Positions 7,908 to 16,645 of a stretch of 64,000 nt of DNA are shown piece after piece. A program made the translations under genes and the position numbers. How positions within the stretch are numbered: the stretch's first letter is position 1; every line of letters starts with the position of its first letter. The DNA comes from SIG565 sp045594065. GTDB lineage: Bacteria > Bacillota > Clostridia > Oscillospirales > Acutalibacteraceae. Under the pieces are notes generated by a model. It saw nothing but the letters and a program-made list of their open reading frames with translations, ran no database searches and was not told the origin of the DNA. The DNA is taken from contig JAZNXU010000017.1 in the NCBI GenBank assembly GCA_045594065.1, positions 26,884 to 90,883 on the forward strand, read 5' to 3'.

Positions 7908-8915
7908 ATGGAAAAGAAAGGAATAACCGTTGCAGGTTCCCTTATTGCTGATGTTTTTTACGAAATAGATACCTATCCGAACGAGAGCTTTCTTACTAAT
8001 GTAAGGGGTAGCAGTATGAATGTTGGTGGAACGGGAAATCTAATTCTTGATTTAGCAAAGCTCGATAAGGATTTAACCGTTAAGGTATGTGCTGCACTCG
8101 GTGATGACGAGCGAGGCGTTGGTATTAAGGAAATATTTTCAAAATATCCTAATATCGATACTGAGAATATAACCTTCGAGGGCGATAGCCCTACCTGTAT
8201 GGTTATGAATGCTCAGGATACAAAGCAGAGAACATTTTTCTTTATTGCAGGCGCTACCGATGCTTTCGATATAAGCTATATTAATTGGGATACTATTGAT
8301 ACAAAAATATTCCAATTAGAGTATCTGCTTTTACTTAAAAAGGTGGATTCGTATGATGATGAATACGGAACACACGGTGCCAGAATTCTCAGTGAAGCCA
8401 AAAAAAGAGGAATGCTAACATCTATCGATATTGTTTCTGAGCAGAGCGAAAGAGCAAAGAATGTTGTTAAAAGCGCTCTTAAATATACGGATATATGCTG
8501 TATAAATGAGCTTGAAGCCGAAATGGTAACAGGTGTAGCCCTTTGCGAGAATGGAATATATCCTAAAGAAAAAATGCTTGAGGCTATGAAGAAAATAAAG
8601 GCGCTCGGTGTTTCAAAATGGATAGTTGTTCACGCTAAAGATTTCGGCTATGGCTATGACTGTCTGACAGATGAGCTTTATTATTCCCCGAGCCTTGATG
8701 TGCCAAAAACCTACATAAAGGGTAAAAACGGAGCGGGGGACGCTTATTGCAGCGGTATACTTTATGCCGCGCATGAGGATAAAGATCTCCCTGAGGCTTT
8801 AAATATAGCTCGTTGCTGCGCTACCGCATCGCTTAGTGAGAACAACGGAACCGACGGTATGCGCCCGATAGAAGAGATAATGAAACTCGAAAATGAGTTT
8901 CCGGAAATACTCTAA
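7908..8915 (+). CDS. PfkB-family carbohydrate kinase
   Basis: 335 residues of the ribokinase/PfkB family. The N-terminal signature NVGGTGNLILDLAKL (about 38-52) and the C-terminal catalytic motif GAGDAYCSG (about 275-283, Asp as base) are present. The family phosphorylates sugars and sugar phosphates with ATP. In this operon it would phosphorylate the ketose made by the isomerase before aldol cleavage. The ATG is one base past the aldolase stop, so coupling is likely. A strong terminator follows. No transporter gene is linked. Confidence 0.88.
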   Translation: MEKKGITVAGSLIADVFYEIDTYPNESFLTNVRGSSMNVGGTGNLILDLAKLDKDLTVKVCAALGDDERGVGIKEIFSKYPNIDTENITFEGDSPTCMVMNAQDTKQRTFFFIAGATDAFDISYINWDTIDTKIFQLEYLLLLKKVDSYDDEYGTHGARILSEAKKRGMLTSIDIVSEQSERAKNVVKSALKYTDICCINELEAEMVTGVALCENGIYPKEKMLEAMKKIKALGVSKWIVVHAKDFGYGYDCLTDELYYSPSLDVPKTYIKGKNGAGDAYCSGILYAAHEDKDLPEALNIARCCATASLSENNGTDGMRPIEEIMKLENEFPEIL

Positions 8916-8927
8916 ACCCTAATAAAA

Positions 8928-8953
8928 AAACTCGGCTTATAGCCGAGTTTTTT
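8928..8953 (+). terminator. Intrinsic terminator ending the sugar operon
   Basis: Stem AAACTCGGCT/AGCCGAGTTT around TAT, flanked by A-run and T-run, so it can also serve the convergent GNAT gene. Confidence 0.88.
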
Positions 8954-8956
8954 GTT

Positions 8957-10021
8957 TTATACATAATCTTCAAAGTCCCAAGAAAGCGGTAGCGGGAACC
9001 AGATTTTTGCGCAGTCGGGCAAGGAATTTTGGAATTCAAATGGGAAGCCGAAAAGAATTCTTGTTGCGGCATCCTTATTTACGGTAATGTCGGCGTCCTT
9101 ATCGGTTTTCTCGCAACCTGAAGTGTTTTCATCTGAGAAAATACGGATTTTTCCGTAGCCCTCAATATCCATTATAAACTCACCGTTTGGCATAGCCGAA
9201 TATGAACGCTTTAGCTTCATAAATGCATCGGTAATGCCCTCGAAGTTTATAATCTTGAATTTACTTGGCGATGCCACGCTGATTTCGTTGCCGCATCTGC
9301 CCATAATTTCAAGTTCCTTTTGCATATAAGGGGCTATCGGGACATCTAGTTGTTCACCTATGTAGGATTGATAGCCACATAAAACCTCAAAGAAAGCATC
9401 AGTATTTATGGCGCGGATTTCCAGAATTTTAGTTTTGTTTTTGTATACGCTTAAGTATCCTATCGGCTCACCGTTTCTATAAGCTATAAAAGGTGTTGCC
9501 TCTTTAGAGCATAAAACGGTATACACATCGCGGTAATTTGCGGTGTCAAAGCGCTCAACGAAGAAATCTTTAGAGTTGCAAAGCTCCATACAGAATTTAA
9601 GGTCGCCTGTGTTCTCGAGTTCTAACGGTCTTATTTCAACATCGTTTTTATAATCAGGGAAGCATTTAATTCGGTTATGCTCACTGAAAACAAAATAGTA
9701 AAGGCTCGAGCACTGTGAATAACCGTAGCGTTCATAACGTTGTCTGGCGCCGCCAAGGCGCGCAACATCGGCACCTAATTTATCTAATTCTTCCATAGTG
9801 AGCGTAAAAAGCTTTGTAAAATAGCCTCTGCCCTCATAGTCGGGGTGGGTGGCAAGGTTGCCTGTTGTGGCGAAAAGGAATTTCTTCCCCATAATTTGTA
9901 CCGGTAGGGGATAAATTCCAATAACCGAAACTAATTTGTTATCTTCGAAAACGCCGATGTGCTTACCCATATATTCGTCATCTCTGACCCACATTTTAGG
10001 CTGTTCCTTAACAAAATCCAT
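8957..10021 (-). CDS. GNAT/Eis-like N-acetyltransferase, 5' truncated by an in-frame UGA
   Basis: The open part is 354 residues. It holds a GNAT acetyl-CoA-binding core (TTGNLATHPDYEGRGYFTKLF, about 52-72, with the Q/RxxGxG-like EGRGYF turn), a second acetyltransferase-like region, and a C-terminal part resembling the sterol-carrier-like domain of Eis proteins (MDIEGYGKIRIFSDENTSG). The frame continues upstream of the ATG at 10021 for 29 more codons to an ATG at 10108 with GGGAGG, interrupted only by UGA at 10027-10025. The upstream codons encode the missing N-terminal strand and helix. The gene is therefore either a recent pseudogene, a sequencing error, or translated weakly from 10021. Substrate unknown. 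Confidence 0.72.
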   Translation of the reverse strand: MDFVKEQPKMWVRDDEYMGKHIGVFEDNKLVSVIGIYPLPVQIMGKKFLFATTGNLATHPDYEGRGYFTKLFTLTMEELDKLGADVARLGGARQRYERYGYSQCSSLYYFVFSEHNRIKCFPDYKNDVEIRPLELENTGDLKFCMELCNSKDFFVERFDTANYRDVYTVLCSKEATPFIAYRNGEPIGYLSVYKNKTKILEIRAINTDAFFEVLCGYQSYIGEQLDVPIAPYMQKELEIMGRCGNEISVASPSKFKIINFEGITDAFMKLKRSYSAMPNGEFIMDIEGYGKIRIFSDENTSGCEKTDKDADITVNKDAATRILFGFPFEFQNSLPDCAKIWFPLPLSWDFEDYV

Positions 10022-10108
10022 CTCTCAACCGTACTTTTTACCAAAGGTGTAATTAAGTAACTCGAGTAGCTCATCGTAATTTTCTGCAGTTAAACGTTTA
10101 ATTTCCAT
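10022..10108 (-). pseudogene. N-terminal piece of the GNAT gene, ended by UGA
   Basis: The ATG at 10108-10106 has a well-spaced GGGAGG ribosome binding site and a promoter-like TTTACT/TAAAAT pair further upstream. It opens MEIKRLTAENYDELLELLNY and on to KKYG, then UGA, then Glu and the Met at 10021 in the same frame. The sequence has the form of a GNAT N terminus. A CGA-to-TGA transition would explain the stop. Confidence 0.75.
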
Positions 10109-10189
10109 AACTAAACCTCCCTATATTTTAATTTTACCATAAATTGATATAAAGTAAATTAATTGTTAGTTGAGTTATGTTTTGCGATT

Positions 10190-12517
10190 TTACAGAGTAA
10201 TAAGATTTGCGCCTTTCATTTCGGCTAATTCCTTGTGGCAGGTGAAGAACAGCACCTGATTTTTTTTGGAATATTCCCTTAAAAATCTAAATCCCGATGC
10301 GGTGCGGGCATTATCATACTGTGAAAAAATATCATCTAAAATGACGGGTAGCGAGCCGCCGTCATTGCTTAAAAACTCCGAAAGGGCAAGTCTGAGTGCG
10401 AAATATGCCTGATGAATGGTACCCTTGCTGAGATACTCTACACTGTGCGAGGTTATATCGCCGTCTGCCTTTACATTAATGTCGAAATCCTTTGAAACCG
10501 ACATATCACTGTAGGAATTATCGGTAAGTCCTGCAAAAATTTCTAGTGCTCGGTTTTCGAGTGCTCCGCTAAATGACCTGCGCTGGAGTGCGTAAGCCTC
10601 GGCAAGCACCTCGGCGGCGATATCTGCATTGGCGGTGAATTCACGCATTGAGGCAAGCTTATCCTCGCGTTCTTTAATTTCACGCTCGTACTCAGCAGGT
10701 GTTCGAACTCCGCTTGTCATAGCTTTAATTTCGGCATTCATAGCCGTAATTTGATTTGAAAGCTCAGAGCAAAGTTTGCCGGCACTGTGGAACTTTTCGT
10801 TAAGCTCTTCGCGTGTATCGTCAATTTCGGGGATGTCCTCGGGCATTGCATCAAGCTTTGCAAATGCCTCGGCTGTAGAGCGGCAACCGGTGTGCGAAAC
10901 GGCAATATCTGCCCTTATTTTTGCTTCGTTCAGCCTGCTTAAAAGCGCTTTTAGCTCGGCGATTGCAGCATCTGCTGAAGTTATATCGTAAACAGGCTTA
11001 AAGCTACTTATTGCGGATAGCACTGCAGATTTTTCACGCTCTGTGTTCTCTTGCAGGTGAATAAGCTCGGTGCGTTTGGCAACGGCCGCCTCCTTTTTGC
11101 TTGCAAGCAGAGAATTATCGGTGTTGGTTTTAACTATGTAATCATTGATTTCACCGTCGGTATCGGTGATTTTTTGTTTAAGCTCGGCTTTTTTTGCTTG
11201 TGCTGCGCTAAGTGCATTTTCGGTTTCGGTAATCTTTAGGTCAGCTTGGGCGAAATCGGGCTTTGATTTAACAGCTAAGCCAATGCCTGCAAGAATTAGA
11301 CCTACCACCGCAAAGGGGAAAAGGTAGCGTATATAAAAGCCTGCAGCAATGCCTAGGCAGATAAGCACCGCTCCAATGATTATAAGCGCAATATTCGGCT
11401 TACCCTTTAAGGCGCTTCGCTCAGTTTTTAAAACACTTAAAGCGGCGGCGGTGTCGGTTACCGTCCTGTCGGCGCTCTCAAGCTCTGCTGAAAGGCTTTG
11501 CTTTTTATCGCGAAGTGCGGTGATAAATCCGTCACCCGTCGGAAGAGCGGCGGCAAGCTCGGCTATCTCGGCTGTGGCCTGCTCTGATTCGTGTAGTTTT
11601 TCATCAAGTAAAGCGGTTTTTGATTTTAACTCTTTAAGGGCTGTTTCACAGTCTTCCAAAAAGGCATTATCGGCGGTGTCGCCGCTTGATAATTTCAGCT
11701 GCTGCTCGGTTTGCTCATAAACCGTAACAGCATTTTTAAACTCGATAAGCCTTTTTTTGAGTGAATAAAGTTCAAATGCTTTAAGCCGTTCAAATAAGCG
11801 GTTTTTATTGTTTGCCGCATCGGCAGACTTGGCTTCAAGAAGACTGAGCTCAACTGCCTTTTGTTCGGCACAGCGGTAAATATTTGCGCTTTCGCAAAGC
11901 TTATCCTGCAAGGCGGCTATTTCAGCCTCAAGCTCGCGAATAGGTCCCTTTTTGCCGTTTTTGGATATTAACTGCTCCTTAGCATCGGAAATATTTTTTA
12001 TAATTTTATCGTATGAAACATCCTCATCGGCAGATGCCATAAGGTTGGCAAGCTTTAAATTAAGCTCGCCGTCGTCACCGCGTCCTGAGAAAACGACAGA
12101 ATTATCAATAAAAACGCTCTGTTCGAAAGAGGATACCGATATTCCAAAAAATTTAGCGCCTATGTTATCGCTGCTCGAAAGGGTTTTAGAAGTGCCAAGG
12201 TCAAGGTCGTAAAGCACTACGGTATCGGCGGCGTTAGAGGCTTTTAGCTCTCTTTCCAGTCGGTAGCGCTTGTTTTCGTGGGTAAAGTCAATGTGCCCGC
12301 CCATTTTAGAGCCGTCCCACGGCTTGTATTTTTTGCGGATATTATTAACACCCTGACCGCGGCTGCCTGAGCCGTAAAACATAACCTTAATAAACTCGGC
12401 AATATGGGTTTTGCCTGCCTCGTTATCACCGTAGATAATGTTAAGCGTATCGGCAAAATCTAATTTTACATTCTTAAGCTTACCAAAGGAGGCGATAAAA
12501 AGTGAATTAATTTTCAT
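10190..12517 (-). CDS. yhaN: YhaN-like SMC/Rad50-type AAA ATPase with central membrane hairpin
   Basis: 775 residues. The N-terminal Walker A GDNEAGKT (30-37), the long Ala/Glu/Lys coiled-coil arms, a central pair of hydrophobic segments (about 372-414) and the C-terminal Walker B LPVILDDIF (about 722-730), followed by a CHKE switch, are visible. This layout fits B. subtilis YhaN, an SbcC relative whose two central membrane helices take the place of the zinc hook. It overlaps the upstream yhaO by 11 bases, typical of a coupled nuclease/ATPase pair acting on DNA ends. It is shorter than the usual YhaN (about 960). Confidence 0.85.
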   Translation of the reverse strand: MKINSLFIASFGKLKNVKLDFADTLNIIYGDNEAGKTHIAEFIKVMFYGSGSRGQGVNNIRKKYKPWDGSKMGGHIDFTHENKRYRLERELKASNAADTVVLYDLDLGTSKTLSSSDNIGAKFFGISVSSFEQSVFIDNSVVFSGRGDDGELNLKLANLMASADEDVSYDKIIKNISDAKEQLISKNGKKGPIRELEAEIAALQDKLCESANIYRCAEQKAVELSLLEAKSADAANNKNRLFERLKAFELYSLKKRLIEFKNAVTVYEQTEQQLKLSSGDTADNAFLEDCETALKELKSKTALLDEKLHESEQATAEIAELAAALPTGDGFITALRDKKQSLSAELESADRTVTDTAAALSVLKTERSALKGKPNIALIIIGAVLICLGIAAGFYIRYLFPFAVVGLILAGIGLAVKSKPDFAQADLKITETENALSAAQAKKAELKQKITDTDGEINDYIVKTNTDNSLLASKKEAAVAKRTELIHLQENTEREKSAVLSAISSFKPVYDITSADAAIAELKALLSRLNEAKIRADIAVSHTGCRSTAEAFAKLDAMPEDIPEIDDTREELNEKFHSAGKLCSELSNQITAMNAEIKAMTSGVRTPAEYEREIKEREDKLASMREFTANADIAAEVLAEAYALQRRSFSGALENRALEIFAGLTDNSYSDMSVSKDFDINVKADGDITSHSVEYLSKGTIHQAYFALRLALSEFLSNDGGSLPVILDDIFSQYDNARTASGFRFLREYSKKNQVLFFTCHKELAEMKGANLITL

Positions 12518-13643
12518 TGTATTTTACCTCCGATGTGAATGCCTTTAATCCTATAGACAAGGCGTTTTTCAGATTTTCCTTTTCGCTTTCCTCGGCAGCT
12601 GAAATTTTCTCGCACATCAGCTTAGTGAATTTACCCTTTAGGGAATTTTCGCGGCATAACAGCTCTAAATCTGCAGCAATTTCGGTGTTATCGCGTATTT
12701 TCACAAAGTAGAGTATTTCGGCAAGGCGTGCGCAAATTTCTTCTGAATCAATGCGAACTTCGGCAGGGATTTCACCTGTTAGAATAATTTTGTAAAGATT
12801 ATTTGCAAAACGGTCGCCGTATTTTTCTGAGAGCGTTTTTAAAATAATATCAGCAGCAGTGGGACTTGAGTCAGCCGTGCTTATATCTATTTCGGCAGCC
12901 TCATAGGTGCGGTGAGCGGTGGGTACAAACTCGTACCGTAGCTGACTTTTGTCGAGTTCTCCTACAATAACGCCCTTAGTGCCCAATTCATCAAAACCGT
13001 GCGGCTCGGGTGTGCCCGAATAGGCAAAATATGTGCCGCCTATTTTTTGCGGCGCAGAAAACGCATGTATGTGACCGAGCGCTATATAATCCATACCCGA
13101 ACTTTCTATAAAGCCTTTGGTTACGGTGTTGTAGTCGCCCGATAAATCGGAGCCAAAATCGCCGTGCAGCACCATAATATTGAGCTTGCCGTCGTTTTCA
13201 GCGGGAATGGAAAAATTGTTTTTACCCTGCATATAAACACTTCCAAAGGATTTACCGTAAATTCTTACAGGCAGGTTTTCAAGCGGTATGCACTCGTCTT
13301 CAGCACTCAGGACTATAAGATTTTTCGGCAACTCACAATTTAAAAACGGAGAATCAGCTGTCAGCGGGTCGTGGTTTCCCGCAGCAAAAACAACCGTAAT
13401 TTTCGGGTGAGAGCTTACGCAACGAACAAAAGCCTCGAAATATTTTGAATCTACCGAATTGTTCTCAAGCAAATCGCCGGCAACCAGCAAAAGCGGGATG
13501 CTGTTATCTGTACAAACTGCAAATATTTTTTCAAGCGTGAGCAATGCCTCGTTTCGGCGCTCAGCCGCCACTGCTGCGGTGGAGGATACAGCGGCGCCTA
13601 AATGCAGGTCGGCGGTATGTAAAAAACGAATTTTATTATCCAA
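12507..13643 (-). CDS. yhaO: YhaO-like metallophosphoesterase (SbcD/Mre11 relative)
   Basis: 378 residues with all calcineurin-type motifs: HTADLH (9-14), VAGDLLENN, AAGNHDPL, LHGDFG and GHIHAF, giving a two-metal nuclease site. It is the partner of the YhaN-like ATPase immediately downstream; the ATG of that gene lies inside the end of this one. Translation begins at TTG (13643) preceded by AGAGGT. The presumed role is DNA end processing or repair; a membrane link would come from YhaN. Confidence 0.88.
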   Translation of the reverse strand: MDNKIRFLHTADLHLGAAVSSTAAVAAERRNEALLTLEKIFAVCTDNSIPLLLVAGDLLENNSVDSKYFEAFVRCVSSHPKITVVFAAGNHDPLTADSPFLNCELPKNLIVLSAEDECIPLENLPVRIYGKSFGSVYMQGKNNFSIPAENDGKLNIMVLHGDFGSDLSGDYNTVTKGFIESSGMDYIALGHIHAFSAPQKIGGTYFAYSGTPEPHGFDELGTKGVIVGELDKSQLRYEFVPTAHRTYEAAEIDISTADSSPTAADIILKTLSEKYGDRFANNLYKIILTGEIPAEVRIDSEEICARLAEILYFVKIRDNTEIAADLELLCRENSLKGKFTKLMCEKISAAEESEKENLKNALSIGLKAFTSEVKYNEN

Positions 13644-13710
13644 AACTGTTACCTCTTAAAGTTAATTTATATATATTTTAGCATTAACTTGTGCTTATAG
13701 CAAGAAAATA

Positions 13711-13739
13711 TTGCCTTTATCCAAAATTTAGGTTATAAT
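13711..13739 (+). promoter_or_regulatory. Promoter for the DUF951-prfA operon
   Basis: TTGCCT (13711-13716), 17-base spacer, perfect TATAAT (13734-13739), about 30 bases before the first start codon. Confidence 0.65.
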
Positions 13740-13769
13740 AATATGGATAATATATAAGGGGGAGTATGC

Positions 13770-13961
13770 TTGGATATTTTAGTGGGCGATAAAATCGTTA
13801 TGAAAAAACAGCATCCTTGCGGCTCCAATGAGTTCTTGGTTACGCGCATAGGTATGGATTTTAAAATCCGCTGTGTAAACTGCGGGCACGAAATAATGCT
13901 GCCGCGGCAAAGGTGTGAAAAGAACATTAAAAAAGTAATTCGCGAAACGGAAGGAAATTAA
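13770..13961 (+). CDS. DUF951 small protein
   Basis: A 63-residue protein of the DUF951 family, widespread in Firmicutes and of unknown function. It opens MDILVGDKIVMKKQHPCGSN and has KIRCVNCGHEIMLPR in the second half. Cys17, Cys35, Cys38 and Cys49 could bind a metal ion. It starts at TTG after a strong AAGGGGGAG site; the nearby ATG is out of frame. Three bases separate it from prfA. Confidence 0.85.
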   Translation: MDILVGDKIVMKKQHPCGSNEFLVTRIGMDFKIRCVNCGHEIMLPRQRCEKNIKKVIRETEGN

Positions 13962-13964
13962 GGT

Positions 13965-15038
13965 ATGTTTGATAAATTAAGTTCAGTAGAGCAAAGATTT
14001 GAAGAGGTAGCAAATGAGCTTATGAAGCCCGAAACCGTAATGGATAACGAGCTTTACAAAAAGCTTATGAAAGAGCATAAGCAGTTAAGCCCTATTGTTG
14101 AAAAGTACAGAGAGTATAAGCAGGCAAAGCAATCCGAAGAAGAGGCAAGAATGCTACTTGATGAGGGTGGACTCGATAAGGACTTTAAGGAGCTCGTTGA
14201 AGAGGAGCTGAGCGAGGCTAAGCTTAAAATTGAAGAAACCGGCGAGGAGCTTAAAATTCTGCTTTTACCCAAAGACCCGAATGATGATAAAAATGTTATT
14301 GTTGAAATTCGTGGCGGTGCAGGCGGCGATGAGGCGGCTCTTTTTGCAGGTGTACTTATGCGTATGTATTCAATGTATGCCGAGGCGCGCCGTTGGAAAA
14401 TGGAGATAATCAATGCCAATGAAACAGAGCTCGGCGGCTTTAAAGAGGTAAGCTTTATGATTGAGGGTGAGGGCGCATACTCACGCCTTAAATACGAAAG
14501 CGGCGTTCACCGTGTTCAGCGTGTACCCGAAACTGAAACTCAGGGTAGAATTCATACCTCCACTGTAACTGTTGCCGTTTTGCCTGAGGCGGAAGAGGTT
14601 GAAATTGAAATAAATCCTGCTGACCTGCAGATTGATACCTACCGTGCAGGCGGTGCGGGCGGTCAGCATGTTAATAAGACAGAATCTGCAATCCGCATAA
14701 CCCATTTGCCCACAGGCGTTGTGGTTGAATGTCAGGATGAGCGCAGTCAACACAAAAACAAGGATAAGGCTATGAAGGTGCTGCGTTCCAGACTTTATGA
14801 GGCTATGATGCGTGAGCAGAACGATGCTATTGCCTCCGACCGTAAGGCACAGGTTGGAACGGGGGATAGAAGTGAGCGAATTCGTACCTATAACTACCCT
14901 CAGGGCAGAGTAACCGACCACAGAATAGGTCTTACCTTATATAAAATTGAGCAGATACTTAACGGCGATATTGATGAGGTTGTTGATGCGCTTATCACAT
15001 TCTACCGTGCAGAGATGCTGAAAGCTGATGAGCAGTAA
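13965..15038 (+). CDS. prfA: Peptide chain release factor 1
   Basis: Class I release factor recognising UAA and UAG. The 357-residue length is normal. The GGQ hydrolysis motif lies in GGAGGQHVNKTESAIRI (about 228-244). The stop-codon recognition domain and the C-terminal ERIRTYNYPQGRVTDHRIG are clear. It sits second in the operon with sua5, coaE and a peptidase downstream, all joined by overlaps or zero spacing. Confidence 0.97.
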   Translation: MFDKLSSVEQRFEEVANELMKPETVMDNELYKKLMKEHKQLSPIVEKYREYKQAKQSEEEARMLLDEGGLDKDFKELVEEELSEAKLKIEETGEELKILLLPKDPNDDKNVIVEIRGGAGGDEAALFAGVLMRMYSMYAEARRWKMEIINANETELGGFKEVSFMIEGEGAYSRLKYESGVHRVQRVPETETQGRIHTSTVTVAVLPEAEEVEIEINPADLQIDTYRAGGAGGQHVNKTESAIRITHLPTGVVVECQDERSQHKNKDKAMKVLRSRLYEAMMREQNDAIASDRKAQVGTGDRSERIRTYNYPQGRVTDHRIGLTLYKIEQILNGDIDEVVDALITFYRAEMLKADEQ

Positions 15039-16058
15039 ATGAAAACGCTGATACTTAATTTAAAAAGCGGAAATGCCGATGAGAAAATAAGCACTGCCGC
15101 CGACATTTTAAAAAATGACGGTATAGTGGCAATACCAACCGAAACGGTTTACGGTCTTGCAGCTTCTGCATATAGTGATGAAGCTATAAAAAAGGTCTTC
15201 ACAGCTAAGGGCAGACCTCAGGATAATCCGCTTATAGTGCATATTGCTGATACGCAAATGCTCAGTGAAATTGCAATAGATATCCCTGAGACAGCTAAAA
15301 TACTTGCAAAAAAGTTTTGGCCGGGGCCATTAACAATAGTTTTAAATAAGGGCGAAAAGGTTTGCGAGAGTGTGTCGGCAGGTCTTAATACAGTAGCTGT
15401 TAGAATGCCCGATAATGAGGTTGCGCGTGAGGTTATTCGCGTATCGGGCTTGCCGCTTGCGGCGCCCTCTGCAAATGTTTCGGGTTATCCGAGCCCCGTT
15501 AGCGCCGACCATGTTATCGCCGATTTAAGCGGTAAAATTGATGCCGTAATAGCGTCTGATAACTGTAAAGTAGGGGTTGAATCAACCGTTGTGTCGCTCG
15601 TTTCAAACCCGCCTCGCCTTTTGCGACCGGGTGCTGTAACGGCTGAGCAGTTGCGTGAAATATTGCCCGATTTAGAGATAGACCCCGCGGTTTTATCTGA
15701 ACTAAAGGCTGGGGAAAAAGCAGCTTCTCCGGGCATGAAATACAAGCATTATTCACCCAAAACACAGGTTATTTTGGTTGAGGGCGAAAAAGATGCATAT
15801 GCTGAATATGTGAACAGCACCGAAAACAGCGTTGCTGTCTGCTTTAATGAGGACAGAGGCATAAAAATACCCGTTATTACATATGGCAGCAAGAATGATG
15901 AGGCAACCCTTGCACACAGTATATTTGCGGTTTTAAGGGAATTGGATAATAAAAACTATAAAACCGCATATGTTCACGCACCGTCTAAAAACGGCATAGG
16001 ATTGGCTGTATACAATAGACTTATTCGTGCAGCCGGATTTCAGGTGATAAAATTATGA
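15039..16058 (+). CDS. sua5: L-threonylcarbamoyladenylate synthase (Sua5/YwlC)
   Basis: Makes the threonylcarbamoyl-AMP used for t6A37 in ANN-decoding tRNAs. 339 residues: an N-terminal YrdC domain (IVAIPTETVYGLAASA, KGRPQDNPLIVHI, KFWPGPLTIVL, LPLAAPSANVSGYPSP, GVESTVVSL) plus the C-terminal Sua5 domain after the linker PGMKYKHYSPKTQVILV. The ATG directly abuts the prfA stop, so translation is coupled. Pairing with prfA is common in Firmicutes. Confidence 0.94.
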   Translation: MKTLILNLKSGNADEKISTAADILKNDGIVAIPTETVYGLAASAYSDEAIKKVFTAKGRPQDNPLIVHIADTQMLSEIAIDIPETAKILAKKFWPGPLTIVLNKGEKVCESVSAGLNTVAVRMPDNEVAREVIRVSGLPLAAPSANVSGYPSPVSADHVIADLSGKIDAVIASDNCKVGVESTVVSLVSNPPRLLRPGAVTAEQLREILPDLEIDPAVLSELKAGEKAASPGMKYKHYSPKTQVILVEGEKDAYAEYVNSTENSVAVCFNEDRGIKIPVITYGSKNDEATLAHSIFAVLRELDNKNYKTAYVHAPSKNGIGLAVYNRLIRAAGFQVIKL

Positions 16059-16645
16059 AATACATTTTAGGGCTTACAGGGCAGACGGGTTCGGGAAAGA
16101 GCAGTCTTCGCTCGGTTGCCGAAGCTGAGGGATATTTTGTTATCGATTGCGATAAGGTAGCCCACAGCGTAATCGCTACGAATACCGAAGCCAAAGCGGC
16201 ACTCGTTCGTGCCTTTTCAAATGAAATTTTGAATTCCGACGGTGAAATTGACCGCAAAAAATTAGCGGCAGCCGCCTTTAAAAGCAAAGATAACACCGAG
16301 CTTTTAAATAAAACAGTCTTGCCATTTATTGTTAAGGAAATTGAGAAAAAAATAGAAACGGCACCGAGTGAATATATCCTGCTTGATGCGCCAACACTTT
16401 ATGAAAGCGGAGCGGATAAAATTTGCCACTCAACCGTCGCGGTCTTAGCCGATGAAAAAATTCGCCGCGCGCGCATAATTAAACGCGACCGACTGACCCC
16501 CGAGGCGGCAGAGCTTAGACTCAGCGCCGCAAAGAGCGATGAATATTATAAGGAAAAAGCCGATAAAATAATCTATAACAACGGCGAAATTGATAAATTT
16601 ACAAATGAATTTCGTGATATGCTTAGGAGGAACAACAATGAGTGA
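16055..16645 (+). CDS. coaE: Dephospho-CoA kinase
   Basis: Last step of coenzyme A synthesis. It has the P-loop GLTGQTGSGKSS (4-15), a DCDKVAH-type segment after FVIDCDKVAHSVI, the lid RAR-I-KRD, and 196 residues as expected. It overlaps sua5 by four bases (ATGA), and its TGA stop overlaps the start of the peptidase gene. That stop shows UGA is used as a normal terminator codon here. Confidence 0.94.
   Translation: MKYILGLTGQTGSGKSSLRSVAEAEGYFVIDCDKVAHSVIATNTEAKAALVRAFSNEILNSDGEIDRKKLAAAAFKSKDNTELLNKTVLPFIVKEIEKKIETAPSEYILLDAPTLYESGADKICHSTVAVLADEKIRRARIIKRDRLTPEAAELRLSAAKSDEYYKEKADKIIYNNGEIDKFTNEFRDMLRRNNNE

Noticed and set aside
5615..8915. Assigning the sugar operon to sulfoquinovose or L-fucose use
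   Set aside because: The gene set is compatible with several sugars; no substrate-specific gene, such as a glycosidase or transporter, is present to decide.
10022..10108. UGA reassigned to an amino acid or selenocysteine
   Set aside because: UGA ends coaE and the DnaD-like gene normally, and no selenocysteine insertion hairpin is evident just after the codon; a mutation or base-call error is simpler.
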